In this document: in pieces, positions 16,955 through 24,589 of the stretch
How positions within the stretch are numbered: position 1 is the first letter of the stretch
Layout of the letters: the number at the start of each line of letters is the position of its first letter
Source of the DNA: CAZIOH01 sp964540815
GTDB lineage: Bacteria > Myxococcota_A > Polyangia > Fen-1088
Reading direction: 5' to 3'
NCBI GenBank assembly: GCA_964540815.1
Contig: CAZIOH010000033.1
Span: 1 to 64,000 of the forward strand
DNA: 64,000 nucleotides
Position numbers and translations under genes: made by a program
The notes under the pieces: generated by a model
Database searches by the model: none
The model's input: the letters and a program-made list of their open reading frames with translations, nothing else
What the model was told of the DNA's origin: nothing

Positions 16955-17493
16955 ACGTTGGCCTCGACGTCCACATCGATGAAGATCCGCTGCTCCTGAG
17001 CCCGGATGCTGACGTGGGTCTTCATGTCCTTGAGCCGCGCCACGGCGATGCGGGTGGCCTCGCGCGCCGCGATCTCCCGGATGCGCACCCCCACCTCGTG
17101 GTCAAGCTCCATGAGGGGGACGAGCCGCTGGGGCGTCCCGGCGTCCCCGGCGTCGCGCAGGACGTCGCCCAGGGCCGGCAGATCGATGGTCAGCATGGTC
17201 GATCCAAAATAGGCCTCGCGGCCGCCGCGCGATTGACACTGTCCCTCCGAGATGGACTCGGCGCGGGCAAAGACCACGTCCATGGCCGCCCGCGACAACC
17301 GCTCGCGCACCTCGCGCTCGAACAAGGTCAGTCGGCTGGCCCGCGCCATCGGCTTGCGCACCGGCAGCCGCCGCTGGCCCGCGCCTTCGACCGGGCCCTG
17401 GTGGGACAGCTCGTGGGACGACTCGGCGGTCGACTCGGCGTCGTCGGTCCGGGGGGCTCGTTCGCCGGGCTCGGTGGTTTTCCGTCTGGTCAT
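16951..17493 (-). CDS. Conserved-looking protein of unknown function
   Basis: A 180-aa protein that I do not recognise. It has no signal peptide or membrane segment. The first 50 residues are polar and low in structure; the rest is a mixed alpha/beta-looking domain (RASRLTLFEREVRERLSRAA, YFGSTMLTIDLPALGDVLRD, LMELDHEVGVRIREIAAREA, THVSIRAQEQRIFIDVDVEA). The alternation in the last 40 residues suggests paired beta strands. Its stop codon overlaps the start of the MerR-TPR gene by 4 bp, so the two products are probably made together and may interact. An NtrC-type regulator is divergent, 173 bp away. ATG at 17493 is preferred; TTG at 17499 is in frame two codons earlier. Confidence 0.65.
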   Translation of the reverse strand: MTRRKTTEPGERAPRTDDAESTAESSHELSHQGPVEGAGQRRLPVRKPMARASRLTLFEREVRERLSRAAMDVVFARAESISEGQCQSRGGREAYFGSTMLTIDLPALGDVLRDAGDAGTPQRLVPLMELDHEVGVRIREIAAREATRIAVARLKDMKTHVSIRAQEQRIFIDVDVEANV

Positions 17494-17666
17494 CCGCAAG
17501 CAGGCGGATCGTATCAGCGTTCCGCCGATTCACGTAAAAATCACCCGCCATCCGTCCTTCGCCCTCCGGCTGACCCGATCGGCTCGCGCCAGGGCGTCGC
17601 TCGCCATCGAGCCCGGGCGAGGCGGGAGGCCTCCCGGGGGGATCTCGCTGTGATACCGTTTCTCCG

Positions 17667-19283
17667 ATGACGGTCGCTCCAGGGCTCGATTGGTCGCGCT
17701 TTCCCGTGCTGGTCGTGGACGACGAGCAGGACAACCTGGATGCGTTCCGCTTCAACTTCGGCAAGCAGTTTCGTTTGCTCTACGCCGCGAGCGGAGAGCA
17801 GGCGCTCGAGCTGGCCCGCGCCCACGACATCGCGGTGGTGGTCACCGATCAGCGCATGCCCCGGATGACTGGCCTCGAGCTCCTGCGGGCGGTCCGCGAC
17901 GTGCGGCCCGCCGCCATCGGGATCATCGTCACCGCGTTCACCGACGTCGACGTGCTCATCGAGGCCATCAACCTCGGGCGCATCTACCGCTACGTGACCA
18001 AGCCCTGGGACTCGAAGGAGATGCGCGGCATCCTCGCCCAGGCGGTCGAGCGCTTCCACCTGGTCGAGGACAACCGGCGCCTCACCGAACGGCTGGCCGA
18101 GCGCCTGGCCGAGTACGCCGGCATGCTGGCCAGCGACGCCCACAGCGCCTTCGACTTCGGCGCCATCGTGGGCGAGGCGCCGGCCCTGCGCGACGTGCTG
18201 GCGCGGGTCGAGCAGGTGGCACAGACCACGGCCACCGTGCTCCTGAGGGGCGAGACCGGCACGGGCAAGGAGCTGGTGGCCCGTGCCATCCACATCAACA
18301 GCGCGCGCGAGGCCAAGCCCTTCGTCAAGGTCAACTGCGCGGCCCTGGCGAGCGGCGTGCTCGAGTCGGAGCTCTTCGGACACGAGAAGGGGGCCTTCAC
18401 CGGCGCCGTGGGTCGGCGTCCGGGGCGCTTCGAGCTGGCGGATGGCGGGACCCTGTTCCTCGACGAGATCGGGGACGTGCCGGCCGAGATCCAGGTCAAG
18501 CTCCTGCGCGTGCTGCAGGAGCGCGAGTTCGAGCGGGTGGGCGGCACCGAGACGGTCAAGGTCGACGTGCGCCTGATCTCGGCGACGCACCGCGATCTCG
18601 AGCACCACATCGCGCTCGGGCAGTTCCGCGAGGATCTGTATTACCGGCTCAATGTCTTTCCCATTCACCTGCCGCCACTGCGGGAGCGCATCGGGGACAT
18701 CGCGCTGCTCGGGGAGCACTTCGTACAGAAGTACGCGCGCTCGTTCGGAAAGCAGATCCGCGGCCTCGACGCGAGCGCCGTGGCCGCGCTCAACGGCTAT
18801 GCCTGGCCGGGCAACGTCCGCGAGCTCGAGAACGTGATCGAGCGGGCGCTGATCCTGACCCGCGGGCCGGAGGTGACCGCGGCCGATCTCGAGCTCAACC
18901 GTCGCCCCTTGCCGGGCGGGCTGGGCAGCGCGGGGCTGGGCGGTCTCGCTGGCGCTGGCGCGGGCGCCGGCGGTGGCAGCGCCGGCCCGAGCGGCGCCTC
19001 CGCAGCGGGCGGCGGCGGCCCGGGCCGAGACGGCGCGCGGCCCCTCAACGAACGTCTGTCGGAGCAGGAGCGCGCGGAGATCGTGCAGGCGATCGATCAG
19101 TCCCAGGGCAATATCGCGCATTCCGCGCGGCGCCTCGGCATCAACCGATCCACACTCTATTACCGCTTGCGCAAGTACGGCCTCGAGTACTTGCTACCCA
19201 TGAAAGAGACGGGTGCGACGGTGGGGGCCTCGGCCTCCGCGCCGCCGCCGCCGTCGCCGATTCCGCGGGGGAATGACTCATGA
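17667..19283 (+). CDS. NtrC-family sigma-54-dependent response regulator
   Basis: A 538-aa three-domain activator. Residues 12-125 are a receiver (VLVVDDEQDN, phospho-Asp in VVVTDQRMPRM, Lys in YVTKPWD). Residues 165-400 form the AAA+ domain that remodels RNA polymerase-sigma54: Walker A GETGTGKE, the sigma54-contact loop GAFTGA, Walker B GTLFLDEIGD, and the arginine-finger region FREDLYYRLNVFPI. After a Gly/Ala linker of about 40 residues, a Fis-type helix-turn-helix ends the protein (AEIVQAIDQSQGNIAHSARRLGINRSTLYYRL). All activity motifs are intact, so it should work at sigma54 promoters when phosphorylated. No cognate kinase gene is adjacent. Its stop overlaps the gshB start by 4 bp. Confidence 0.96.
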   Translation: MTVAPGLDWSRFPVLVVDDEQDNLDAFRFNFGKQFRLLYAASGEQALELARAHDIAVVVTDQRMPRMTGLELLRAVRDVRPAAIGIIVTAFTDVDVLIEAINLGRIYRYVTKPWDSKEMRGILAQAVERFHLVEDNRRLTERLAERLAEYAGMLASDAHSAFDFGAIVGEAPALRDVLARVEQVAQTTATVLLRGETGTGKELVARAIHINSAREAKPFVKVNCAALASGVLESELFGHEKGAFTGAVGRRPGRFELADGGTLFLDEIGDVPAEIQVKLLRVLQEREFERVGGTETVKVDVRLISATHRDLEHHIALGQFREDLYYRLNVFPIHLPPLRERIGDIALLGEHFVQKYARSFGKQIRGLDASAVAALNGYAWPGNVRELENVIERALILTRGPEVTAADLELNRRPLPGGLGSAGLGGLAGAGAGAGGGSAGPSGASAAGGGGPGRDGARPLNERLSEQERAEIVQAIDQSQGNIAHSARRLGINRSTLYYRLRKYGLEYLLPMKETGATVGASASAPPPPSPIPRGNDS

Positions 19284-20218
19284 AACTGCTCTTTGTCATG
19301 GATCCGATGGCTCGCCTGCAAATCGCGGGCGATTCCACCTTTGCGATGATGCTGGCCGCCCAGGCGCGCCGGCACGAGATCTGGTTCTGCGAGCCGCGCC
19401 ACCTGGCGCTCGAGCACGACGAGCCCATGGCGCGCGCGTGGCCGGTGACGGTTCGGCGGGTGGTGGGAGATCATTACCTGCTCGGGCCTCAGGCCACGGT
19501 CCCCCTGCGCAGCTGCCACGCGGTGTTCATGCGCAAGGATCCGCCGATCGATCTCGACTACTACTTCGCGACGCTGCTGCTCGAGCGGGCGCGCGGCAAG
19601 ACCCTCATCATCAACGACCCGCGCGGGCTGCGCGAGCACAACGAGAAGCTCGCGATCCTGGACTACCCCGCCTTCATCCCCCCCACCATCGTCACCCGCG
19701 AGGCGGCCCGCCTCCGCAGCTTCCTGGCCGAGCAGGGGGGCGAGATGGTGGTGAAGCCCCTCGATGCGTCGGGCGGCTTCGGCGTCTTCCACGTGCGGCA
19801 GGGTGACACCAACACCGGCGCCATCCTGGAGCAGGCCACCAACCTCGGCCGGCGCTGGACCATGGCCCAGCGCTACTTGCCCGAGGTGCGCCATGGCGAC
19901 AAGCGCATCCTGCTCATCGACGGCGAGCCGCTGTGCGCCGTGCTGCGGGTCCCGGCGCCCGACGACGCGCGCGGGAACTTGCACGTCGGCGCGCGGGCGA
20001 TGTCGGCCAAGATCGGCGCGCGCGATCGGGAGATCGTGGCGGCGGTCGGACCGCGCCTGCGAGAGGCGGGGCACTTCTTCGTCGGGCTCGACGTGATCGG
20101 CGACTACCTGACCGAGATCAACGTGACCAGCCCGACCGGGCTCATGGAGGCCAACGCGCTCGACAACGCGACCTACGAGGTCGACGTCATCGAGGCGCTC
20201 GAGCGCAAAATCGGCTGA
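19280..20218 (+). CDS. gshB: Glutathione synthetase (prokaryotic type)
   Basis: A 312-aa ATP-grasp ligase joining gamma-glutamylcysteine and glycine to make glutathione. The N-terminal domain starts MKLLFVMDPM and contains FMRKDPPIDLDYYFAT, typical of GshB. The ATP-grasp part shows VVKPLDASGGFGVF, a flexible-loop region near EVRHGDKRILLIDGEPL, and the metal-binding end FVGLDVIGDYLTEINVTSPTG. The length matches the usual 310-320 aa. The ATG overlaps the stop of the upstream NtrC-type gene (ATGA, 19280-19283), an unusual pairing of a regulator and glutathione synthesis in one coupled unit. No gshA is present in the window. Confidence 0.95.
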   Translation: MKLLFVMDPMARLQIAGDSTFAMMLAAQARRHEIWFCEPRHLALEHDEPMARAWPVTVRRVVGDHYLLGPQATVPLRSCHAVFMRKDPPIDLDYYFATLLLERARGKTLIINDPRGLREHNEKLAILDYPAFIPPTIVTREAARLRSFLAEQGGEMVVKPLDASGGFGVFHVRQGDTNTGAILEQATNLGRRWTMAQRYLPEVRHGDKRILLIDGEPLCAVLRVPAPDDARGNLHVGARAMSAKIGARDREIVAAVGPRLREAGHFFVGLDVIGDYLTEINVTSPTGLMEANALDNATYEVDVIEALERKIG

Positions 20219-20304
20219 CGGGCTGACCCGGCTGATCGGCTGAAGGAACCGGCGGCTCTGCGCGAGGTCGAGACGCCGCGGGCACGGACACGGGGGAGGG
20301 TCTC

Positions 20305-21435
20305 GTGAGCGCCGCAGTGGTCTTCCTGATGGCGGCGCTCTCGGCGGAGGTGGCGTGGTCGCCTCGCCTGCTGCTCCAGACCGATGGGGTGTGGCTTCAC
20401 CACGGCGGCACCGACGCGACTCGCCTGCCCGAGGACGCCGCCCCCGAGGAGGTCGGGCTCACCCTGCGCCGGGCCAGGCTGGGGGTGGACGTGGATGTCG
20501 GCGAGGGGGTGGGCCAGGGCCAGGGCCTGTGGCGCGCCCGCCTGGTGGTCTCGGCGGAGCGCCCCGAGGGCACGTGGCCCGCGCTCACCGCCGCGGACCC
20601 GGTCGCGGGCGCGCCGGCCTGTGCCGCGCCCGGTTGGTGTCTCCGCACGACCGAGGCCTACGTGGGCCTCGCCCCCCACAAGGCCTTCGGGGTGTGGGTG
20701 GGCTCCATGCGGGTCCCCATCGGACTTTCGCGGGTGGTCGACGAGAGCGATCTGCGCCTGCCGGAGCGGGCCCGTATCATCCTGCGCGCCACCCCGGACT
20801 ACCGGGTGGGAGCCAAGGTGGCGGGCGATCTCGGCCTTCTGCAGTACGCGCTCGGCATCTACTCCGTGGGGTCGGGCTCGACGAGCTCCCTCCTCGACAC
20901 CCCGTTTTCGCGGGCGGGACCGCTGTCGGTGCTGCGCCTCTCCGCGGAGCCCGTGGGTCCGGTCGGGCCCACGCCCTGGTTGCGGCGTGTGCGCGCGCCG
21001 GGTGCGGAGGAAGATCCCTGGGATCGCTGGTGGAGATTCTCGCTCGGGGTCTCGGCCCTCCACGCCCGGCTGCCCGGCGCGAACCAGCTTGGCCTCGGCG
21101 GGGACGCCCAGCTGCAGTGGGCCTGGTTCTGCGCCACCGCCGAGCTCTTGTGGACGCATCGGGGGACGATGGACCGGTTGGGGTTCGTGATCGAGCCGGG
21201 CGTCCTCGTGTGGCGCGACCGGCTGGAGCTGGTGGCCCGCGGCGAATTCTTCAACGACGACGTGGGGCCGCGCTCCCCGGCCGACCTCTGGGGCGCGGCG
21301 CTGGGGGTGACCGTGTGGTCGGCCACCCGGCTTGGTCGGGCCGAGCTTGCCTACACCCTCCGGGGCCCCCTGGCTGGCGATGGGCCCCTCACGGGGATTG
21401 CCCTCCTTCGCCTTCAGCTCGCGTTCCCCGAGTGA
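20305..21435 (+). CDS. Predicted porin-like outer-membrane protein
   Basis: A 376-aa protein with a short signal peptide (AAVVFLMAALSAEVAW) followed by repeated amphipathic beta strands across the whole length: VGLTLRRARLGVDVDVG, WRARLVVSAE, AYVGLAPHKAFGVWVGSMRVPIG, RWWRFSLGVSALHAR, QLQWAWFCATAELLWTHRG, RLELVARGEFF, LGRAELAYTLRGPL. The pattern VRRARLGVDG, then GSMRVPIG and DYRVGAKVAG, resembles phosphate-selective porin O/P-like barrels, but the match is too weak for a name. The GTG at 20305 is used as start because it places the hydrophobic signal at once. It lies 86 bp downstream of gshB and converges on an SDR gene. Confidence 0.7.
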   Translation: MSAAVVFLMAALSAEVAWSPRLLLQTDGVWLHHGGTDATRLPEDAAPEEVGLTLRRARLGVDVDVGEGVGQGQGLWRARLVVSAERPEGTWPALTAADPVAGAPACAAPGWCLRTTEAYVGLAPHKAFGVWVGSMRVPIGLSRVVDESDLRLPERARIILRATPDYRVGAKVAGDLGLLQYALGIYSVGSGSTSSLLDTPFSRAGPLSVLRLSAEPVGPVGPTPWLRRVRAPGAEEDPWDRWWRFSLGVSALHARLPGANQLGLGGDAQLQWAWFCATAELLWTHRGTMDRLGFVIEPGVLVWRDRLELVARGEFFNDDVGPRSPADLWGAALGVTVWSATRLGRAELAYTLRGPLAGDGPLTGIALLRLQLAFPE

Positions 21436-21452
21436 TGGGGGCCGCGATGCCC

Positions 21453-22166
21453 TCAGGTCGGCGCGGTCCAGGCGGTTCCGGGCGGGCGGAGCACGAGCTC
21501 GTGCGTCCAGCCCGACGGCGACTGCCGGTGAAGGAACTCGCACGCGCCCGCGATCGCGTCCTGGGAGACCGCGCGACTCTCTCCGTTGCGTTCGATCCAC
21601 CCCGCCGTCCGCGGGCTGGCGATGGCGCCATCGATGGGCAAGTAGGCCACGTGAACGCCCTGTGTGCGCCACTCGCGCGCCGCGACCTGCACCAGCCCCC
21701 GCATCCCGTGGTGGGTGGCGCCGAGCGCGGCGAAGCCTTCCTTCGTGCGGATGCCGGACGAGGTTCCAATCTGCAGGAAGGTCCCGTCGCCCTGCTCGAC
21801 CATCCGGGCGCCGACGGTCTTGAGCAGGTTCCAGGTTCCGCGCACGGCGCTGGCGTAGCCGCGGTCGAGCTCGTCGTCGTCGATCTCGAGCAGGGGCTTC
21901 GGGCCAAAGCGCACGCCCGAGGTCTGGGCGGCGATGCAAAGGTCGATGCGCTGTCCCGGCGGGACCAGGGCCTCGAGCGACGGGCGATCGCGCAGATCGC
22001 AGACCACCGCCTTGCCCCGTCCTCCGGCGGCATCCACGTCGGCGGCCAGGCGGTCCACGTCGTCCCTGGTCCGGGCGGCGCATATCACCTGCCACTGCAG
22101 CTTGGCGAAGTGCAGCGCCAGGGCCCGGCCGAGCGTCCGCACCCCCACCATGATCAAGGTCTCCAC
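21453..22166 (-). CDS. Short-chain dehydrogenase-like protein with altered catalytic residues
   Basis: A 237-aa Rossmann-fold protein of the SDR superfamily. The cofactor loop is MVGVRTLGRALALHFAK, a variant of the usual glycine pattern, followed by ICAARTRDDVDRLA and the adenine-binding VCDLRD. The segment FLQIGTSSGIRTKEGFAALGATHHGMRGLVQVAAREW aligns with the catalytic S-Y-K region: the Ser is present, but the Tyr position is Leu and the Lys position is His. The protein may therefore bind a nucleotide without ordinary dehydrogenase activity, or use another mechanism. The C-terminus (HELVLRPPGTAW) fits SDR length. It is a single-gene unit that converges on the porin-like gene and is divergent from a J-domain gene. 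Confidence 0.8.
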   Translation of the reverse strand: METLIMVGVRTLGRALALHFAKLQWQVICAARTRDDVDRLAADVDAAGGRGKAVVCDLRDRPSLEALVPPGQRIDLCIAAQTSGVRFGPKPLLEIDDDELDRGYASAVRGTWNLLKTVGARMVEQGDGTFLQIGTSSGIRTKEGFAALGATHHGMRGLVQVAAREWRTQGVHVAYLPIDGAIASPRTAGWIERNGESRAVSQDAIAGACEFLHRQSPSGWTHELVLRPPGTAWTAPT

Positions 22167-22260
22167 GGCGCCAATCTATCCCACGCGCGTGATAAGTTGA
22201 AAGCATGTGGGCGCGCTGCCTCTCGGCTCTTCCGGTCCTGCCGCCCGGTGGGGGCGTCTC

Positions 22261-22797
22261 GTGAGCATCGGCAAGCGGTTCATGGACCTCGCCCGGGCCG
22301 AGCTCAACTCGCTCCTCGACTTTGCGTCGAGGCGGGGGGGAGATGACGGGGAAGCCGGTGACTTCGAGGAGGCGGGTTCGGACGGCCTGTCCGGCTTCTC
22401 GCGGCAGGAGCTGGAAGAGGAGCTGGCCCGGCGCCGCGCCGCGCACGCCGAGGTCGAGGAGGCCATCCACGGTCGGCGCGGCCCAGCGGACACCACCCCG
22501 CCCGGGGGCCCCCGGGGGGGATCCTCGGCGAGGACGGGGCGTCCCGGCGCGAGTGGAAGCGGGCCCGGGGCGGCGGCGGACCGGGCGACGAGCTCGAGCG
22601 TCGAGCGGGCCTACGCGACCCTCGAGGTGCCGATGGGCTCGAGCTTCGAGACGGTTCGGCGGTCGTACCGGACCCTCATGCGCAAGTACCACCCCGATCG
22701 ACACACCTCGTCGCCCGAGAAGCAGCGCGCCGCCAACGAGGTCGCGCAGCGATTGACCGAGGCCTACAAGCTGCTGCAGAAGCGCCTCGAGCGCTAG
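22261..22797 (+). CDS. J-domain (DnaJ-like) protein
   Basis: About 178 aa with a C-terminal J domain (about residues 115-175): AYATLEVPMGSSFETVRRSYRTLMRKYHPDRH, with the essential HPD tripeptide, then EKQRAANEVAQRLTEAYKLLQKRL. J domains stimulate the ATPase of DnaK-type Hsp70 chaperones. There is no Gly/Phe or zinc-finger region, so this is a class III J protein. The N-terminal half has a short helix (GKRFMDLARAELNSLLDFA), a charged segment (RQELEEELARRRAAHAEVEEAI) and a Gly/Ser spacer. The GTG at 22261 is the preferred start; an ATG at 22207 would add 18 residues. The partner Hsp70 is not in the window. Confidence 0.87.
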   Translation: MSIGKRFMDLARAELNSLLDFASRRGGDDGEAGDFEEAGSDGLSGFSRQELEEELARRRAAHAEVEEAIHGRRGPADTTPPGGPRGGSSARTGRPGASGSGPGAAADRATSSSVERAYATLEVPMGSSFETVRRSYRTLMRKYHPDRHTSSPEKQRAANEVAQRLTEAYKLLQKRLER

Positions 22798-22898
22798 AGC
22801 GCTGGAGCGCTGGAGCGGTGCACGAGGGCACCGGAACGGGAGACGACGAGGGGACGACAAAAGACGCAACCGTTTCGAGCGTGCCCCGATGAAGTGAC

Positions 22899-24505
22899 AT
22901 GGCTCTCGAGGGTGGAAACGGTGGGCGGCGCTGTCGGCGCGAGGGGCGGCGGGGGCCGATACCGGCATGGCCAATCCTGATCGGCTGGGGAGCGGTGAGC
23001 TGGGGTTGCGGTCCAGCGTCACTGTCCGATCGAAGCGCGTTCGATGGTGGCGTGAGGGCGGACACCGGGCGGCCGGACACGCACGTTCAAGCGCAGGTGC
23101 AGGGGGACGCAGGCGCGGACGCGGGGGGACGCTTGGACGGTCGGGCACTGGCCACGAATGGAGACGTGGGCGACGGTGCGACTCGGGACGCGTCGGGCGC
23201 AAAGGCAGTTGGGGCGGATTCGGGCATGGGCGCGCAAGATCCTTCGCCGAGTCAGGGAGATCGAGGCGGGGTCGGGAGCTCGGGCGCGGACGGCGGCGAC
23301 GCGGGTGTGGCGGTGATCGGACACGGCGGGACCGGTGGTGGCCCGGGCACATCGGCCGCGGTGGGTGGATCCGGAACGGGCGGCCGGTCGAGCGCCGGTG
23401 TCCCGTCCTTTGGCGCGGGAGGAGGCGGAGGAGGCGGCGGAGGTATTTCTGCATGTCTCGGAACGGTGGGTGGGAGCACAGGGGGAGGCGGAGACGGGGG
23501 GCCTCGAATACCAGCGACACATGGGGCGAGCGGGGGAGCGTCGTGGGCGGGAGGCCCCTCCGCTGGCTCGGTTGCGGGGCAAACGGGGAGCGGTGCGGCC
23601 GGGATGCCAGGTGGTGGCCAAGGTGGTGGCCAAGGGGCGAGCGAAGGTGGGGACGGTGGGTCGTCGGGGATGGTGGCAGGTGACGGGGGCATGGGGGCAT
23701 CCGGTCGTACCGCTGGGTCGGGGGGCACGGGAGCGGTGCAAAACCACGGAGATCAGGGAGGTGAGGGAGATTGGGCGCGAGGAGATGTGGGTGGCACCGC
23801 GGGAGGGTCGGGAGGATCGTCGAGGACGCCTGACCTCACGCCCCCGGGCGTGGGTGAGCTTCGCATCACCGAGCTCTTGATCAACCCGGCTGGGACCGAT
23901 ACGGGGCGCGAGTGGATCGAGATTCAGAACGCCTCGGGCCGGGCTCTCGATCTGTCGCGGCTCCACCTCGCCGATCGGTTGAACGATGCGGCGGTGGATT
24001 GGGGGCTCGCGGTTCCGCGACTCGACATCGGGGCATGCGCGGTTCTGTTGCAGTCCGCCGATCCCACCAAGAATGGGGGGATTGCCGTCACGGGCGCTGG
24101 CGTTGGCCTTGGTGCTGGCGCTGGCGNNNNNNNNNNNNNNNNNNNNNNNNNNNNNNNNNNNNNNNNNNNNNNNNNNNNNNNNNNNNNNNNNNNNNNNNNN
24201 NNNNNNNNNNNNNNNNNNNNNNNNNNGCTGGCGCTGGCGGCGGTGGACCGTCAGCCACGGTGCTCGGCAGCTTCGGAACCCGGGTGTCTCTCAACAACGA
24301 CATGGACACCATCTCGCTTTGCGTGGGGCCCTGCGGGGCGGGGACGCAGGTCGACCGGGTCGAATGGGATTCGAGCCTCGGGCCGGATTACGATGGTCAC
24401 GCTCTGTCCCGGGATGAGCGCGGCCGGGTCTGTCCGGCCACGGAGCAATTCGGCGACGCCGGCAGCTTCGGAACGCCCGGAGCTCCGAACCCGCTGTGTC
24501 CCTGA
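22899..24505 (+). CDS. Gly-rich lipoprotein with C-terminal lamin-tail domain (interrupted by an assembly gap)
   Basis: A secreted protein of about 500 aa. The N-terminus is basic, then hydrophobic, ending in a lipobox (WPILIGWGAVSWGC). About 270 residues of Gly/Ser/Asp-rich low complexity follow. The C-terminal 170 residues are a lamin-tail domain: LRITELLINPAG, REWIEIQNASGRALDLSRLHLAD, then after the gap VLGSFGTRVSLNNDMDTISL, VDRVEWD and FGTPGAPNPLC. Lamin-tail domains in bacterial surface proteins are thought to serve in attachment or nuclease-associated contexts. A 100-base N run splits the frame; the flanks share GCTGGCGCTGGCG, and collapsing it rejoins one continuous frame, so I treat it as a single gene. 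The exact length is uncertain because of the gap. Confidence 0.75.
24127..24226. other. 100-base assembly gap with overlapping flanks
   Basis: One hundred N bases. The 13 bases before the gap and the 13 after it are the same, GCTGGCGCTGGCG. Merging them puts both sides of the lamin-tail gene in one reading frame (Gly-Ala repeat), so little or no sequence may actually be missing. Confidence 0.9.
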
Positions 24506-24589
24506 CGAGACGGCGGATCCCGGGTTGGCAGGCCCCCGGGGTCGGCGCCCCCCGGGGTTGGCGGACCATGGTATGCCTGCCCCTGCCGC

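Noticed and set aside
20173..23700. Very long open frame on the minus strand across several genes
   Set aside because: Low-complexity Arg/Pro-rich translation opposite well-supported genes; a product of high G+C content.
24090..24250. Frameshifted pseudogene at the lamin-tail gene
   Set aside because: The frame change coincides with the N run and disappears when overlapping flanks are merged.
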